Shown here: in pieces, positions 22,674-30,974 of the stretch
Layout of the letters: each line of letters begins with the position of its first letter
Position numbering within the stretch: position 1 is the stretch's first letter
NCBI RefSeq assembly: GCF_000333275.1
Contig: NZ_BACU01000499.1
Span: 1-36,465 of the forward strand
Length of the DNA stretch: 36,465 bases
DNA from: Azospirillum sp. B4
Lineage (GTDB): Bacteria > Pseudomonadota > Alphaproteobacteria > Azospirillales > Azospirillaceae
Reading direction: 5' to 3'
Translations under genes and position numbers: made by a program
The notes under the pieces: model-generated
The model's database searches: none
The model's input: the letters and a program-made list of their open reading frames with translations, nothing else
Told to the model about the DNA's origin: nothing

Positions 22674-23594
22674 ATGGGAGGCGGCGTGTACGGAAAGAAC
22701 GACTTGCGGGCTTCATTGGCGCCGGCGGCGGAAAAGGTGGCCATGACCCCTTTCAAGCCGGCCTCTTATGGCCGCTTCTATGAAGAGATGCCGGTGGAGG
22801 AGGGCGAATTGGTTTCCACCTGGCTGACGCGGGGCCAGAACCTGATCGTGGCCTACAGCGCCGTGCGCTCCGGCGCGGTGCTGGCGCGCACGGGCCAGGT
22901 GGATGAATACGCCGTTGTCCTCCCCGACGCGGGGATGAGTGTTGAGATCACGGCCGGCGGTCAGACGGAGACGGCGCACGGGCCGTGCGTGGCCTTCATC
23001 CCGCCCGGCGACAGCAGCGTCCGGGCACTGGGCGACGGCGGCCTCTACCGGCTGATCACCACGCGGTCGGCGGATCTGGCGGCCCGTTGCGCCAACGCGG
23101 GCGACTTCGCCACGCCCGATCCGAACGTTCCGGAGTTCACGCCCTGGCCCGATCCGGTCGGCGGCTGGCGCATCCGGGTCTATTCCGGCGACGTGCCGTC
23201 GCAGCCGGGCCGCTTCGGCAGACTCTACCGCTGCACCACCATCATGGTGAACCTGACCAGCGGCCGCGCCGGTCCCCGCGACCCGGCCGACCTGTCGCCC
23301 CACCATCATGATGATTTTGAGCAATATTCCATCGCCACGGCGGGCGAATTCATCCACCACCTACGCTGGCCTTGGACGGGGAACAGCGCGCACTGGCTGG
23401 ATGACCAGCATGCCTACTGCGCGGCGCCGTCGGTCGCGGTGATACCACCGCCGGCGACCCACACCTCGCAGGGGATGGGCGCCGGCCTCAACCGCCTGGC
23501 GGATGTCTTCTGTCCGCCGCGCCGTGATTTCTCCGCCCGCGAGGGCTGGGTGCTGAACGCGGCCGATTATCCGGCGCCGGACCTGGCGCCATAA
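22674..23594 (+). CDS. Cupin-domain protein, function unknown
   Basis: This protein of up to 306 residues is built from two cupin-like halves. The C-terminal half has a good metal-binding motif 1: HHHDDFEQYSIATAG, fitting HxH-x3-E-x7-G. A motif-2-like PPPATHTS follows about 65 residues later. The N-terminal half (VLPDAGMSVEITAGG, then CVAFIPPGDSSVR) looks like a degenerate cupin without the metal histidines. Bicupins include dioxygenases, isomerases and decarboxylases. No specific family is recognised. The start is unsure: ATG 22674 has a weak GAAGAG site, while ATG 22743 (MTPFKPASYG) follows AAGGTGG and may be the true start. It heads the plus-strand operon of hydrolases and an aromatic-acid carrier, so it probably acts on an aromatic-derived acid. 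Confidence 0.75.
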   Translation: MGGGVYGKNDLRASLAPAAEKVAMTPFKPASYGRFYEEMPVEEGELVSTWLTRGQNLIVAYSAVRSGAVLARTGQVDEYAVVLPDAGMSVEITAGGQTETAHGPCVAFIPPGDSSVRALGDGGLYRLITTRSADLAARCANAGDFATPDPNVPEFTPWPDPVGGWRIRVYSGDVPSQPGRFGRLYRCTTIMVNLTSGRAGPRDPADLSPHHHDDFEQYSIATAGEFIHHLRWPWTGNSAHWLDDQHAYCAAPSVAVIPPPATHTSQGMGAGLNRLADVFCPPRRDFSAREGWVLNAADYPAPDLAP

Positions 23595-23654
23595 ACAGAA
23601 CCCCAAATACGAACCGCGGCCAACGCGGCGCATCTGAACACGGGAGGATAGAGT

Positions 23655-24565
23655 ATGACGGATCGCAGGATTGACGATCTGCTGGTGGGTGCCGTGGATC
23701 TGCATTGCCACAGCGGCCCTTCGGTCATGCCGCGCCGGCTGAACCATGTCGAGGCCATCAAGGACGCCGAGGCCGCCGGCCTGCGGGCCATCCTGTTCAA
23801 GGATCACTATTATTCGGTGACGCCGGTGGCCGAACTGCTGAAGGAGACGATGAATCCCAGATTCAGCTCCTGACCGGCGTGCCGCTGAACAACACCACGG
23901 GTGGGCTGAACCCCTACGCGGTGGAGCATGGCTTCAAGCTGGGCGCCCGCCTGGTGTGGATGCCCACCTTCTCCGCCGCCAACCACATCCGCCATTCGCA
24001 CCGGCGCCAGTTCCTGCCAACCAAGGACCAGATGCTGCCGCCGCGCGCCCTGACCGTGGTGGACGATCGCGGCACCCTGCTGGACGAGGTCAAGGTCATC
24101 CTGGACCAGATCGCGCAATATGACGCCATCCTCTCCGCCGGCCACCTGCACATCAGCGAGATCTGGCCGCTGTTCGCCGAGGCGAAGACGCGGGGCGTCA
24201 AGCGCCTGCTGGTCAACCATCCCACCTTCCTGATCGGCTGCGGTCCGGCCGACATGAAGGAGCTGGCCGGCATGGGCGCCTATCTGGAGCATTCGTGCTG
24301 CATGTGGGCCGGTGTCCAGGGCAAGAACTACACCGCCGAGAGCCTGAACCAGGTGATCAAAGCCGGCGGCGTGGACAGCACCATCATCGGCTCCGACCTG
24401 GGCCAGGTGGGCAATCCCACGCCGGTGGAAGGGTTCCGCCATGTCATCGGCATGTGCATCGAGTTGGGCTATTCCGACGACGACATCCGCAAGATGATCA
24501 GCCTGAACGCCAGCCGGCTGGTCGGGTTGGACGAACCGGCGCGGCGGCGGTCCGTCGCGGAGTGA
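23655..24565 (+). pseudogene. Amidohydrolase/DUF6282-like metal hydrolase, frameshifted
   Basis: Two frames together encode one metal-dependent hydrolase-like protein of about 303 residues. The first (23655-23873) has a good GGGAGGA site before the ATG and gives GAVDLHCHSGPS with the HxH metal pair His17/His19, then GLRAILFKDHYYSVTPVAELLKE, and stops. The second continues from about 23862 as QLLTGVPLNNTTGGLNPYAV, then WMPTFSAANHIRHSHRRQF, AGHLHISEIWPLF, LLVNHPTF and IIGSDLGQVGN, to the stop at 24565. Adding one C to the CCC at 23855-23857 restores a continuous reading frame. Either the gene is broken or the assembly has lost one base in a C run. The family resembles DUF6282 proteins; the family name is from memory. 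It lies between the cupin and the aromatic-acid transporter in one operon. Confidence 0.85.
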
Positions 24566-24631
24566 TCCTGGCCAGTGGCGGAAGACGCCGCCGCGCCACA
24601 ATAAAAAGTCCAGACCAGGGAGGTACCGAGC

Positions 24632-25963
24632 ATGCCGGCCAATCCGCTTGACGCCATCGCCGTCACGCCGATGCGTTTGCGGCAGTACGTCATCGTCGCG
24701 CTGTGCTGCTTGATCAACGTCACCGAGGGCTACGACATGATGTCGGCGGCCTACACGGCGCCGTTGTTCTCGGCCGAATGGGCCGTGCCCAAGGCGACCC
24801 TGGGCCTGCTGTTCAGCATGGGGTCGCTGGGCTTGGCGCTTGGGGCGTTCGTGGCCGCCCCCCTGGGGGAACGGCTGGGCCGGCGCGGCGTGACGCTGAT
24901 CGCGCTGGTCGCCATCACCATCGCGCACGGCCTGTCGTCCATCGCCACGTCCATCGAGGTGCTGATGGCCCTACGCTTCCTGATGGGGGCGGGGTTGGGC
25001 ATCCTGGTTGTCAGCCTGAACGTGCTGGTGTCGGAGTTCGCCAACAACCAGCAGCGCAACCTCATGCTGTCGATGCTGCATACCGGCTTCACCATCGGCA
25101 TGATGATCGGTGGCGCCGTCGCCGGCTTCCTGCTGGTGCCGTACGGCTGGCGGTCGGTTTACATCTTCGGCACCGGCATGAACGCCATGCTGTTGCTGGC
25201 GCTGGCCTTGTTCATGTGGGAATCGCCGGCCTACCTCGTGTCGGCGCAGCCCCGCAACGCCTTGCCCCGGCTGAACCGCATCCTGGCCGGCCTGGGCCTG
25301 GAACCGCTGACAGAGCTACCGCCCCGGCCGGAACGGACGCGGAAGGAGAACGGGGCCATCGCCCTGCTGGCCAAGGACACCTGGCGGCTGTCCGTCCTGA
25401 TGTGGCTCGCCTCCTTCATCTATGCCGTGGTGGGTTATTTCCTGCTGAACTGGAAGCCGACCGTGCTGGTGGAGGCTGGGCTGACGCCGACACAGGCCAG
25501 CTTCTCCGGCGTGCTGCAGGGCATTGTCGGGGCCACCGGCCACCTCACCATGGGCTTTCTCGGCCGTCGGGTTGGGGAAGGGCGCATGACCACGATCTTC
25601 TTCGTGCTGATGGGGCTGATGCTCATCCTGTTCGGCAGCGTGCATGCCGGGGTGGCGGTGATGATCGGGCTGGCTTGTGTGCTGACCTACTTCACCGTCG
25701 GCGCCTACACCGGCGTGTTCCTGACCGCCATCGCCTTCTATCCGCAGCGGCTGCGCAACTTCGGTGTGGGCTTCGTCGTCGGCTTCGGCCGGGCCGGCGC
25801 CGTCTTCGGCCCGCTGCTCGGTGGCCTGCTGCTGGGGGCGGATGTGGGACGCGCGGCGACCTTCGCCTTCTTCGCCGCCATGAGCCTGATACCGGCCATC
25901 GCGATGTTGCCCTTGAGCCGCAAGCCCGGCCAGCCGGCATCGCTGACCACCGCGCCGACCTGA
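24632..25963 (+). CDS. MFS transporter, aromatic acid:H+ symporter (AAHS)-like
   Basis: This 443-residue 12-helix inner-membrane carrier has a first helix ending LINVTEGYDMMSAAYTAPLF. This resembles the acidic signature of PcaK/BenK-type aromatic acid:proton symporters (DGxD variant). The loop between helices 2 and 3 is GAFVAAPLGERLGRRGVTLI and helix 4 begins with ALRFLMGAGLGILVV. These carriers import 4-hydroxybenzoate, protocatechuate, vanillate and related acids. The ATG is preceded by GGGAGG at 8 bases. It sits 66 bp after the frameshifted hydrolase and 45 bp before the first amidohydrolase. Import of the aromatic acid degraded by this operon is the likely job; the exact substrate is open. 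Confidence 0.88.
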   Translation: MPANPLDAIAVTPMRLRQYVIVALCCLINVTEGYDMMSAAYTAPLFSAEWAVPKATLGLLFSMGSLGLALGAFVAAPLGERLGRRGVTLIALVAITIAHGLSSIATSIEVLMALRFLMGAGLGILVVSLNVLVSEFANNQQRNLMLSMLHTGFTIGMMIGGAVAGFLLVPYGWRSVYIFGTGMNAMLLLALALFMWESPAYLVSAQPRNALPRLNRILAGLGLEPLTELPPRPERTRKENGAIALLAKDTWRLSVLMWLASFIYAVVGYFLLNWKPTVLVEAGLTPTQASFSGVLQGIVGATGHLTMGFLGRRVGEGRMTTIFFVLMGLMLILFGSVHAGVAVMIGLACVLTYFTVGAYTGVFLTAIAFYPQRLRNFGVGFVVGFGRAGAVFGPLLGGLLLGADVGRAATFAFFAAMSLIPAIAMLPLSRKPGQPASLTTAPT

Positions 25964-26008
25964 TCGGCGGACAAAACCAAGACACCATGATAAGGGGACG
26001 AACCGGCG

Positions 26009-26908
26009 ATGGACCAGACACTGGTCAGGGATCCCGTCTATGACGCGCACGCGCACGTCTTCACCAGTGACGCCGCGCGCTATCCAATGGACACCCGCAA
26101 CGCGCGGGAGGGGGAGGACAACCTGCGCCGGCGCATCGCCGCCGACCCCATCACGGCGGAGCGGCTGCGGCAGTGGTGGGAGGCCAGCGGCGTCATCGCC
26201 GGTGCGGCCGTGCAGTACAACACCATTTACAAGACCGACAACCGCTACCTGCTGGACGCCACGTACGCGCATCCGGACAAGCTGTCGGCCGTGGTGATCC
26301 TGGACGCCCAGGATCCGGAGACGCCGGCCCAACTGGCCCGCATGGTGATCGAGCGGGGGATCGTGGGCCTGCGCCTGTTCGGTTATCCCGACGCCACCGG
26401 CGCCTATCCCTGGCTGGATTCCGAGGCGGCGCTCCGCACCTGGGCGGTCGCCGACCGCTTCGGCCTGACTATGGTGGTGATGTACGCCCCGGGCGTGGCG
26501 TCGGCCGCCCCGCTGGACCGCGTCGCCAACCTGGCCCGCCGCTTTCCGCGCCTGCGCATCGCGCTGGATCATTTCGGCTGGCCGGGCGGTGGCGATCCTC
26601 GGCACTTGGGCCTGGTGCCGGTGCTGGAGGCCATGCGGACGCATCGCAACGTCTACTACAAGCTGACGACCATCAATTTCCGCATGTTCGACCAAGCCGG
26701 CGTGGACCATGCGGCTTTCGTCCGCCGCGCGGTGGACGTCATGGGGGCCGATCACATCATGTGGGGCTCCGACGTCGGCAACACCCAGGAGAGTTACGAG
26801 AGCATGGCCGCGCAGGCGCGCGCATCGGCGGCGCTCCTTAATGAGACGGAGCGGCGGCTGTTCCTGTGCGACACGGCGCGCAGCCTGTTCCAGCGCGGCG
26901 ACAGGTAA
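26009..26908 (+). CDS. Amidohydrolase-2 family hydrolase (PDC hydrolase/LigI-like), copy 1
   Basis: This 299-residue TIM-barrel metal hydrolase of the amidohydrolase-related (amidohydro-2) family has an HxH motif at strand 1 (YDAHAHVF, His14/His16). It also has a strand-5/6 histidine in LDHFGWPGG and the terminal aspartate in MWGSDVGN. The family includes 2-pyrone-4,6-dicarboxylate hydrolase (LigI), 4-oxalomesaconate hydratase relatives and decarboxylases. Lactone or C-C hydrolysis in aromatic breakdown is therefore expected. An adjacent second copy begins 5 bp after its stop. I cannot assign the reaction; LigI-type lactonase is one candidate among several. Confidence 0.85.
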   Translation: MDQTLVRDPVYDAHAHVFTSDAARYPMDTRNAREGEDNLRRRIAADPITAERLRQWWEASGVIAGAAVQYNTIYKTDNRYLLDATYAHPDKLSAVVILDAQDPETPAQLARMVIERGIVGLRLFGYPDATGAYPWLDSEAALRTWAVADRFGLTMVVMYAPGVASAAPLDRVANLARRFPRLRIALDHFGWPGGGDPRHLGLVPVLEAMRTHRNVYYKLTTINFRMFDQAGVDHAAFVRRAVDVMGADHIMWGSDVGNTQESYESMAAQARASAALLNETERRLFLCDTARSLFQRGDR

Positions 26909-26913
26909 GCGCC

Positions 26914-27720
26914 ATGACGGTTGAGAGCCCCGAACCGCCCATCGTCGACGCGCATGCCCACATCCTGACGCGGCGCATGCCATTGCGCGACGACGCCTGG
27001 ATCCGGCCCGACTATGATTACACGGCCGAGGATTTCCTGGCGGACCTGGACCGGCACGGCATCGCCTTTGGGATCGTCACCGCCGCCAGCCTCTACGGCG
27101 ATTACAACGACTACACCCTGTGGGCGCTGGGGCGGTACCGGCGCTTGCGCGCGACGGTGATGCTGCAGCCCGACACCGACTTGGCGACCCTGCGCCACCT
27201 GCGGGACCAGGGCGTCGTGGGTGTGCGCATGCAGTGGAAGGTGGACCAGGCGCCGCCCGACTTGCGCGGCTATTCCCACCTGAAATTCCTCAACCGTCTG
27301 GCTGACTGCGGCATGCATGTCGAGCTGAACGCCAGCGCCGCCCAACTGGCCGTCGTGCTGCCGGCGTTGGAAGCGCACGGCGTCAACGTCGTGGTCGATC
27401 ACTTCGGCCTGCTGCGCGCGCCGGAGGGTATGGAGGGTGCCGGCTTCCAGGCCATGCTGCGGGCGGTCGCGGCGGGGCGGACCTGGGTCAAGATCTCGGC
27501 GGGCTTCCGCCTGGACCCGGCGATCCGCCAGGCCTGCGCGGCGCGCCTGCTGACGGAGGCCGGTGGGGAGCGCCTGCTGTGGGGCAGCGACGCGCCCTTT
27601 GTGGGGAGGGAAGGTGCCGTGACTTACGCGGACACCCTGGCGCACTTCCACGCGCTGGTGCCCGACCCGGCGGTGCGCCGCCAGATTTCCGACGCCGCGT
27701 TGCGCCTGTGCTTCTTCTGA
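26914..27720 (+). CDS. Amidohydrolase-2 family hydrolase (PDC hydrolase/LigI-like), copy 2
   Basis: This 268-residue member of the same TIM-barrel hydrolase family has VDAHAHIL with His14/His16, a histidine in VDHFGLL and the catalytic-type aspartate in LLWGSDAPF. Although tandem with the previous gene, the two proteins share little beyond these motifs. They are thus probably different enzymes acting in sequence and not a recent duplication. The ATG at 26914 follows AGGTAA 8 bases upstream; the frame is open a little further into the previous gene but that start has no site. The WGSDAPF ending is common in 2-pyrone-4,6-dicarboxylate hydrolase-like proteins. It is the last gene of the plus-strand operon; no strong terminator follows, only a short GCCCC-TGA-GGGGC hairpin at 27789-27801. 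Confidence 0.85.
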   Translation: MTVESPEPPIVDAHAHILTRRMPLRDDAWIRPDYDYTAEDFLADLDRHGIAFGIVTAASLYGDYNDYTLWALGRYRRLRATVMLQPDTDLATLRHLRDQGVVGVRMQWKVDQAPPDLRGYSHLKFLNRLADCGMHVELNASAAQLAVVLPALEAHGVNVVVDHFGLLRAPEGMEGAGFQAMLRAVAAGRTWVKISAGFRLDPAIRQACAARLLTEAGGERLLWGSDAPFVGREGAVTYADTLAHFHALVPDPAVRRQISDAALRLCFF

Positions 27721-27944
27721 CGCGGGCAGCCACAGCAAATCAGGGACTTTTTTCAAGTAAGGGGTGGGTTCCGCTGTACGGGCGCCCTGCCCCTGAGGGG
27801 CTTGGTCTGGGCGATTTTTAATGCCGAAACGGTATCGGTTCTGCCGATTGTGGCATTGGATTTTCGTCATCGTATAAATGAATATGAAAATAACAAACAA
27901 TGAGCATCCCGAATGACCTTCATTCCGGAGCGGGGAGGGAACAG

Positions 27945-30842
27945 ATGAGCGATAGGCTGCCTAACGATTCCAGCCAACTGTTCTTGGGCACGGGCGGCCG
28001 CCGGCCGCTGAAATATGGGGCCGTCAGCCTGCTGGCCATCAGTGCGGCGCTGGCGATGGCCGCGCCGCACCAGGCCTTCGCGCAGAGCGTGCCGGCGGAA
28101 GCCAGCGCGCCGGCGGGGGACCTAGAGGAAATCATCGTGACGGGCACGCGCATTTCCGGCTTCACGGCGCCCACGCCGATGACGTCGCTGAGCGCGGTGC
28201 AACTGCAGGACAAGGCGGTCAGCACCGTCGCGGACATGCTGTTCGAAGTGCCGCAGTTGCGGATCAACCAGAACATCGGCAAGTCCAGCGAACCGATCGG
28301 CGCCTCCAACGCCGACCTCCGCGGCCTGGGCACCCAGCGCACCCTGGTGCTGATGAACGGCAACCGCGTCGGCATCACCGATCCGGCCGGGACCATCGAC
28401 ACCAACATCATTCCCGTGGCGTTGATCAAGAACGTCGACATCGTCACCGGTGGCGCCTCCGCCGCCTACGGTTCCGACGCGGTCGCCGGTGTGGTCAACT
28501 TCGTCCTGGATAAGGATTTCGAGGGGGCGAAGGCCGACGTTTCCTACGGATCGACGGAGCATGACGACTTCCGCCGTCCGGACGTCAACTTCGCCCTGGG
28601 CCATGGCTTCGCCGACAACAGGGTGCACATCGAGGTCGCGGGCGACTTCATGCACAATTCGGGTGAGAGCAGCCAGTCTTCGCGTTCCTGGGGCGCCAAC
28701 GGCACCGTGCAGATCACGAACCCGGCCTATACCAAGACCAATGGGCAGCCACGTCTGCTGATCGTCGACCACGGCACCTATTCGCAGATGACGGCCGGCG
28801 GTGTCGTCGGCCTGTCGGGTGGCACCAACACCCTGGCGCAGAACCTGGCCGCCAAGCTGGGCTTCGCGCCCGGCTCGGGCGTACAGTTCGGGCCGAACGG
28901 CAAGCCGATCCCTTTCCAGTACGGCACCAACATCGGCGCCACCTTCATGCAGGGCGGCGGCGGCGGTTCGGCCATCGGCGACGGCAATCTGCTGCCGGAG
29001 ATAGACCGCAAGAGCGGCTACGGGCGGATCAGCTATCAGCTGGCCGACAACGTCACCCTGTTCGCCGACATGCTGTATTCGCAGGTCCACGCCAATTCGG
29101 ACCTGGCGCCGAACCCCGACGTCGGCACCATCACCATCCGCAACGACAACGCCTTCCTCGACCCCAGCGTCAAGGCGGCGATGGCTTCCTTGAACCTGAC
29201 CAGCATCCCCTTCGGTCGTCTCAACTACGAGGATGGGAATTCCGAGTTCCGGACCGTGACCAAGACCCGCCGCTGGACCTTCGGCGCCGAGGGGTCCTTC
29301 GGCCGGAACTGGAACTGGAGCGTCACCGGACAGCTGGGCCGCAACACCTATAATGAGTTCGCGGACAACAATCGCATCACCCAGCGGTGGAACTACGGCC
29401 TGGATTCGGTGATCAACCCGGCCACAGGCCAGGCCATCTGCCGGGTGAAGCTGGCCAACCCGAACCCCACGGCGGCCCAGGACCCCTACGGCGACATCCG
29501 CAACTGCGTGCCCATCAATCCCTTCGGCGCCGGGTCCATCAGCCAGCAGGCGCTGGACTACTATCGGGGCACCTCGACCATCACCGCGGACATGCACCAA
29601 GACGTCTACGCCGCCAACATCTCAGGCTCGCCCTTCTCCACCTGGGCGGGGCCGCTGTCGGTCGCGGCTGGCGCGGAATACCGCATCGAGAAGACGGTCC
29701 AGACCTCGGACGCGGACTCCGTGCTCAGCCGCTGGCGGTCCATCAACGGCCAGCCATTCTCCGGCGAATACAATGTGAAGGAGGCCTACGGCGAGGTCGT
29801 GGTGCCGCTGGCCGAGGACATGACGCTGGCCCGCAAGCTCGAGCTCAACGCCGCGGGCCGCTACACCGAGTATTCGACCAGCGGCGGCGTCTGGGCGTGG
29901 AAGTTCGGCGGCAACTACGAACCGATCGAGGACGTGCGGTTCCGTGGCACGGTGTCCCGCGACATCCGCGCGCCGAACAATTATGAGCTGTTCTCACAAG
30001 GCAACCAGGTGATCAACGCCATCATCGACCCACGCACCAACGTGGCGCGGCAGACGACGCAGATCACTGGCGGCAATCCCAACCTGCTGCCTGAGGAGGC
30101 GGACACCTATTCGGTGGGTGTCGTCTTCAAACCGAGGTGGCTGAACGGGTTCCATGCCTCTCTCGACTACTACAACATCAAGATCAAGAACGCGATTTCC
30201 ACGGTGGCGGCGCAGGACATCGTGAATTTCTGCTTCAATGGGCAGTCTGTGTTTTGCTCTGGTGTCATCCAGACGGGGGGTATCATCACCCGCGTCAACA
30301 TCATCCCCTTCAACGCCAACTCCCAGCGGGCGGCGGGCGAGGATTTCGAAGCTGAGTACTCCTTCCCCCTCACCCTGCTGAACAATGATGGGGATGTGCA
30401 ACTGCGGGTGCTGGCCAACCATGCCGACACGCTGACCACAACGGCGAATGGCGTGTCCAATGATTACGTCGGCCTCGCCGGCATCTCGCCGCCCCCCGCG
30501 GGCGTGCCGGAATGGCGCGTGAACGTCGACGCCAACTACAGCTTCGACAAGTGGAGGCTCGGGGTGGGCTATCGCTACATCTCTGGCGGCAAGTTCGACA
30601 CGCGCTTCAACCTGACCACCTTGGACATCGCCAACAACGACATCTCCGGCATCGGGTATTGGGATGCCAACGTCTCCTACCGGCTGACCGAGAACCTGAC
30701 GATCTACGGCTCCGTCGAGAATCTGACGGATGAGGCCCCGCCGATCACGCCCAACGGCATCGTGCAGCCAACCATCGCCAACTCGCCCTTCTTCGACAAT
30801 CGCGGTCGCTATTGGGTCCTGGGCGTGCGTGCGCGGATGTGA
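27945..30842 (+). CDS. TonB-dependent outer-membrane receptor, second copy
   Basis: This 965-residue receptor has a somewhat long N-terminal leader with a hydrophobic signal (YGAVSLLAISAALAMAAPHQ) and likely cleavage after AFAQ at about 47. A TonB box region follows (DLEEIIVTGTRI, 59-70). The plug has DMLFEVPQLRINQN and VDIVTGGASAAYGSDAVAGV, and the long barrel ends with WVLGVRARM, lacking the usual terminal Phe. The ATG at 27945 is preferred to one at 27900 because GGGAGG precedes it by 6-7 bases. It belongs to the same general plug type as the receptor at 10191 but is clearly divergent. The preceding AT-rich 60 bp are the likely promoter. An intrinsic terminator follows directly, so the gene is probably expressed alone. 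Ligand unknown. Confidence 0.93.
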   Translation: MSDRLPNDSSQLFLGTGGRRPLKYGAVSLLAISAALAMAAPHQAFAQSVPAEASAPAGDLEEIIVTGTRISGFTAPTPMTSLSAVQLQDKAVSTVADMLFEVPQLRINQNIGKSSEPIGASNADLRGLGTQRTLVLMNGNRVGITDPAGTIDTNIIPVALIKNVDIVTGGASAAYGSDAVAGVVNFVLDKDFEGAKADVSYGSTEHDDFRRPDVNFALGHGFADNRVHIEVAGDFMHNSGESSQSSRSWGANGTVQITNPAYTKTNGQPRLLIVDHGTYSQMTAGGVVGLSGGTNTLAQNLAAKLGFAPGSGVQFGPNGKPIPFQYGTNIGATFMQGGGGGSAIGDGNLLPEIDRKSGYGRISYQLADNVTLFADMLYSQVHANSDLAPNPDVGTITIRNDNAFLDPSVKAAMASLNLTSIPFGRLNYEDGNSEFRTVTKTRRWTFGAEGSFGRNWNWSVTGQLGRNTYNEFADNNRITQRWNYGLDSVINPATGQAICRVKLANPNPTAAQDPYGDIRNCVPINPFGAGSISQQALDYYRGTSTITADMHQDVYAANISGSPFSTWAGPLSVAAGAEYRIEKTVQTSDADSVLSRWRSINGQPFSGEYNVKEAYGEVVVPLAEDMTLARKLELNAAGRYTEYSTSGGVWAWKFGGNYEPIEDVRFRGTVSRDIRAPNNYELFSQGNQVINAIIDPRTNVARQTTQITGGNPNLLPEEADTYSVGVVFKPRWLNGFHASLDYYNIKIKNAISTVAAQDIVNFCFNGQSVFCSGVIQTGGIITRVNIIPFNANSQRAAGEDFEAEYSFPLTLLNNDGDVQLRVLANHADTLTTTANGVSNDYVGLAGISPPPAGVPEWRVNVDANYSFDKWRLGVGYRYISGGKFDTRFNLTTLDIANNDISGIGYWDANVSYRLTENLTIYGSVENLTDEAPPITPNGIVQPTIANSPFFDNRGRYWVLGVRARM

Positions 30843-30866
30843 TCCTCCCTTCAATTCCCGTGCGCG

Positions 30867-30904
30867 GGGCGTCGGGGCGTTACTGCCTCGGCGCCCATTT
30901 TTTT
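30867..30904 (+). terminator. Intrinsic terminator of the second TonB receptor
   Basis: GGGCGTCGGGGC pairs with GCCTCGGCGCCC across a 6-base loop (12 pairs, two of them G-U). It is followed at once by A and seven T. It begins 24 bases after the receptor stop codon. This is the only textbook Rho-independent terminator I see in the window. Confidence 0.9.
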
Positions 30905-30974
30905 GTCTATCGCGCAATAAAAGCGGCGACATGGGGTGTCCTCCCATGCCGCCGGACGGTTGTGTCTGGCGCGC

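Noticed and set aside
27863-27882. Third copy of the TTCATTTA-N4-TAAATGAA operator before the second TonB receptor
   Set aside because: Only the right half (TAAATGAA, 27875-27882) matches; the left arm matches at 4 of 8 positions and the conserved TTGAC flank is absent.
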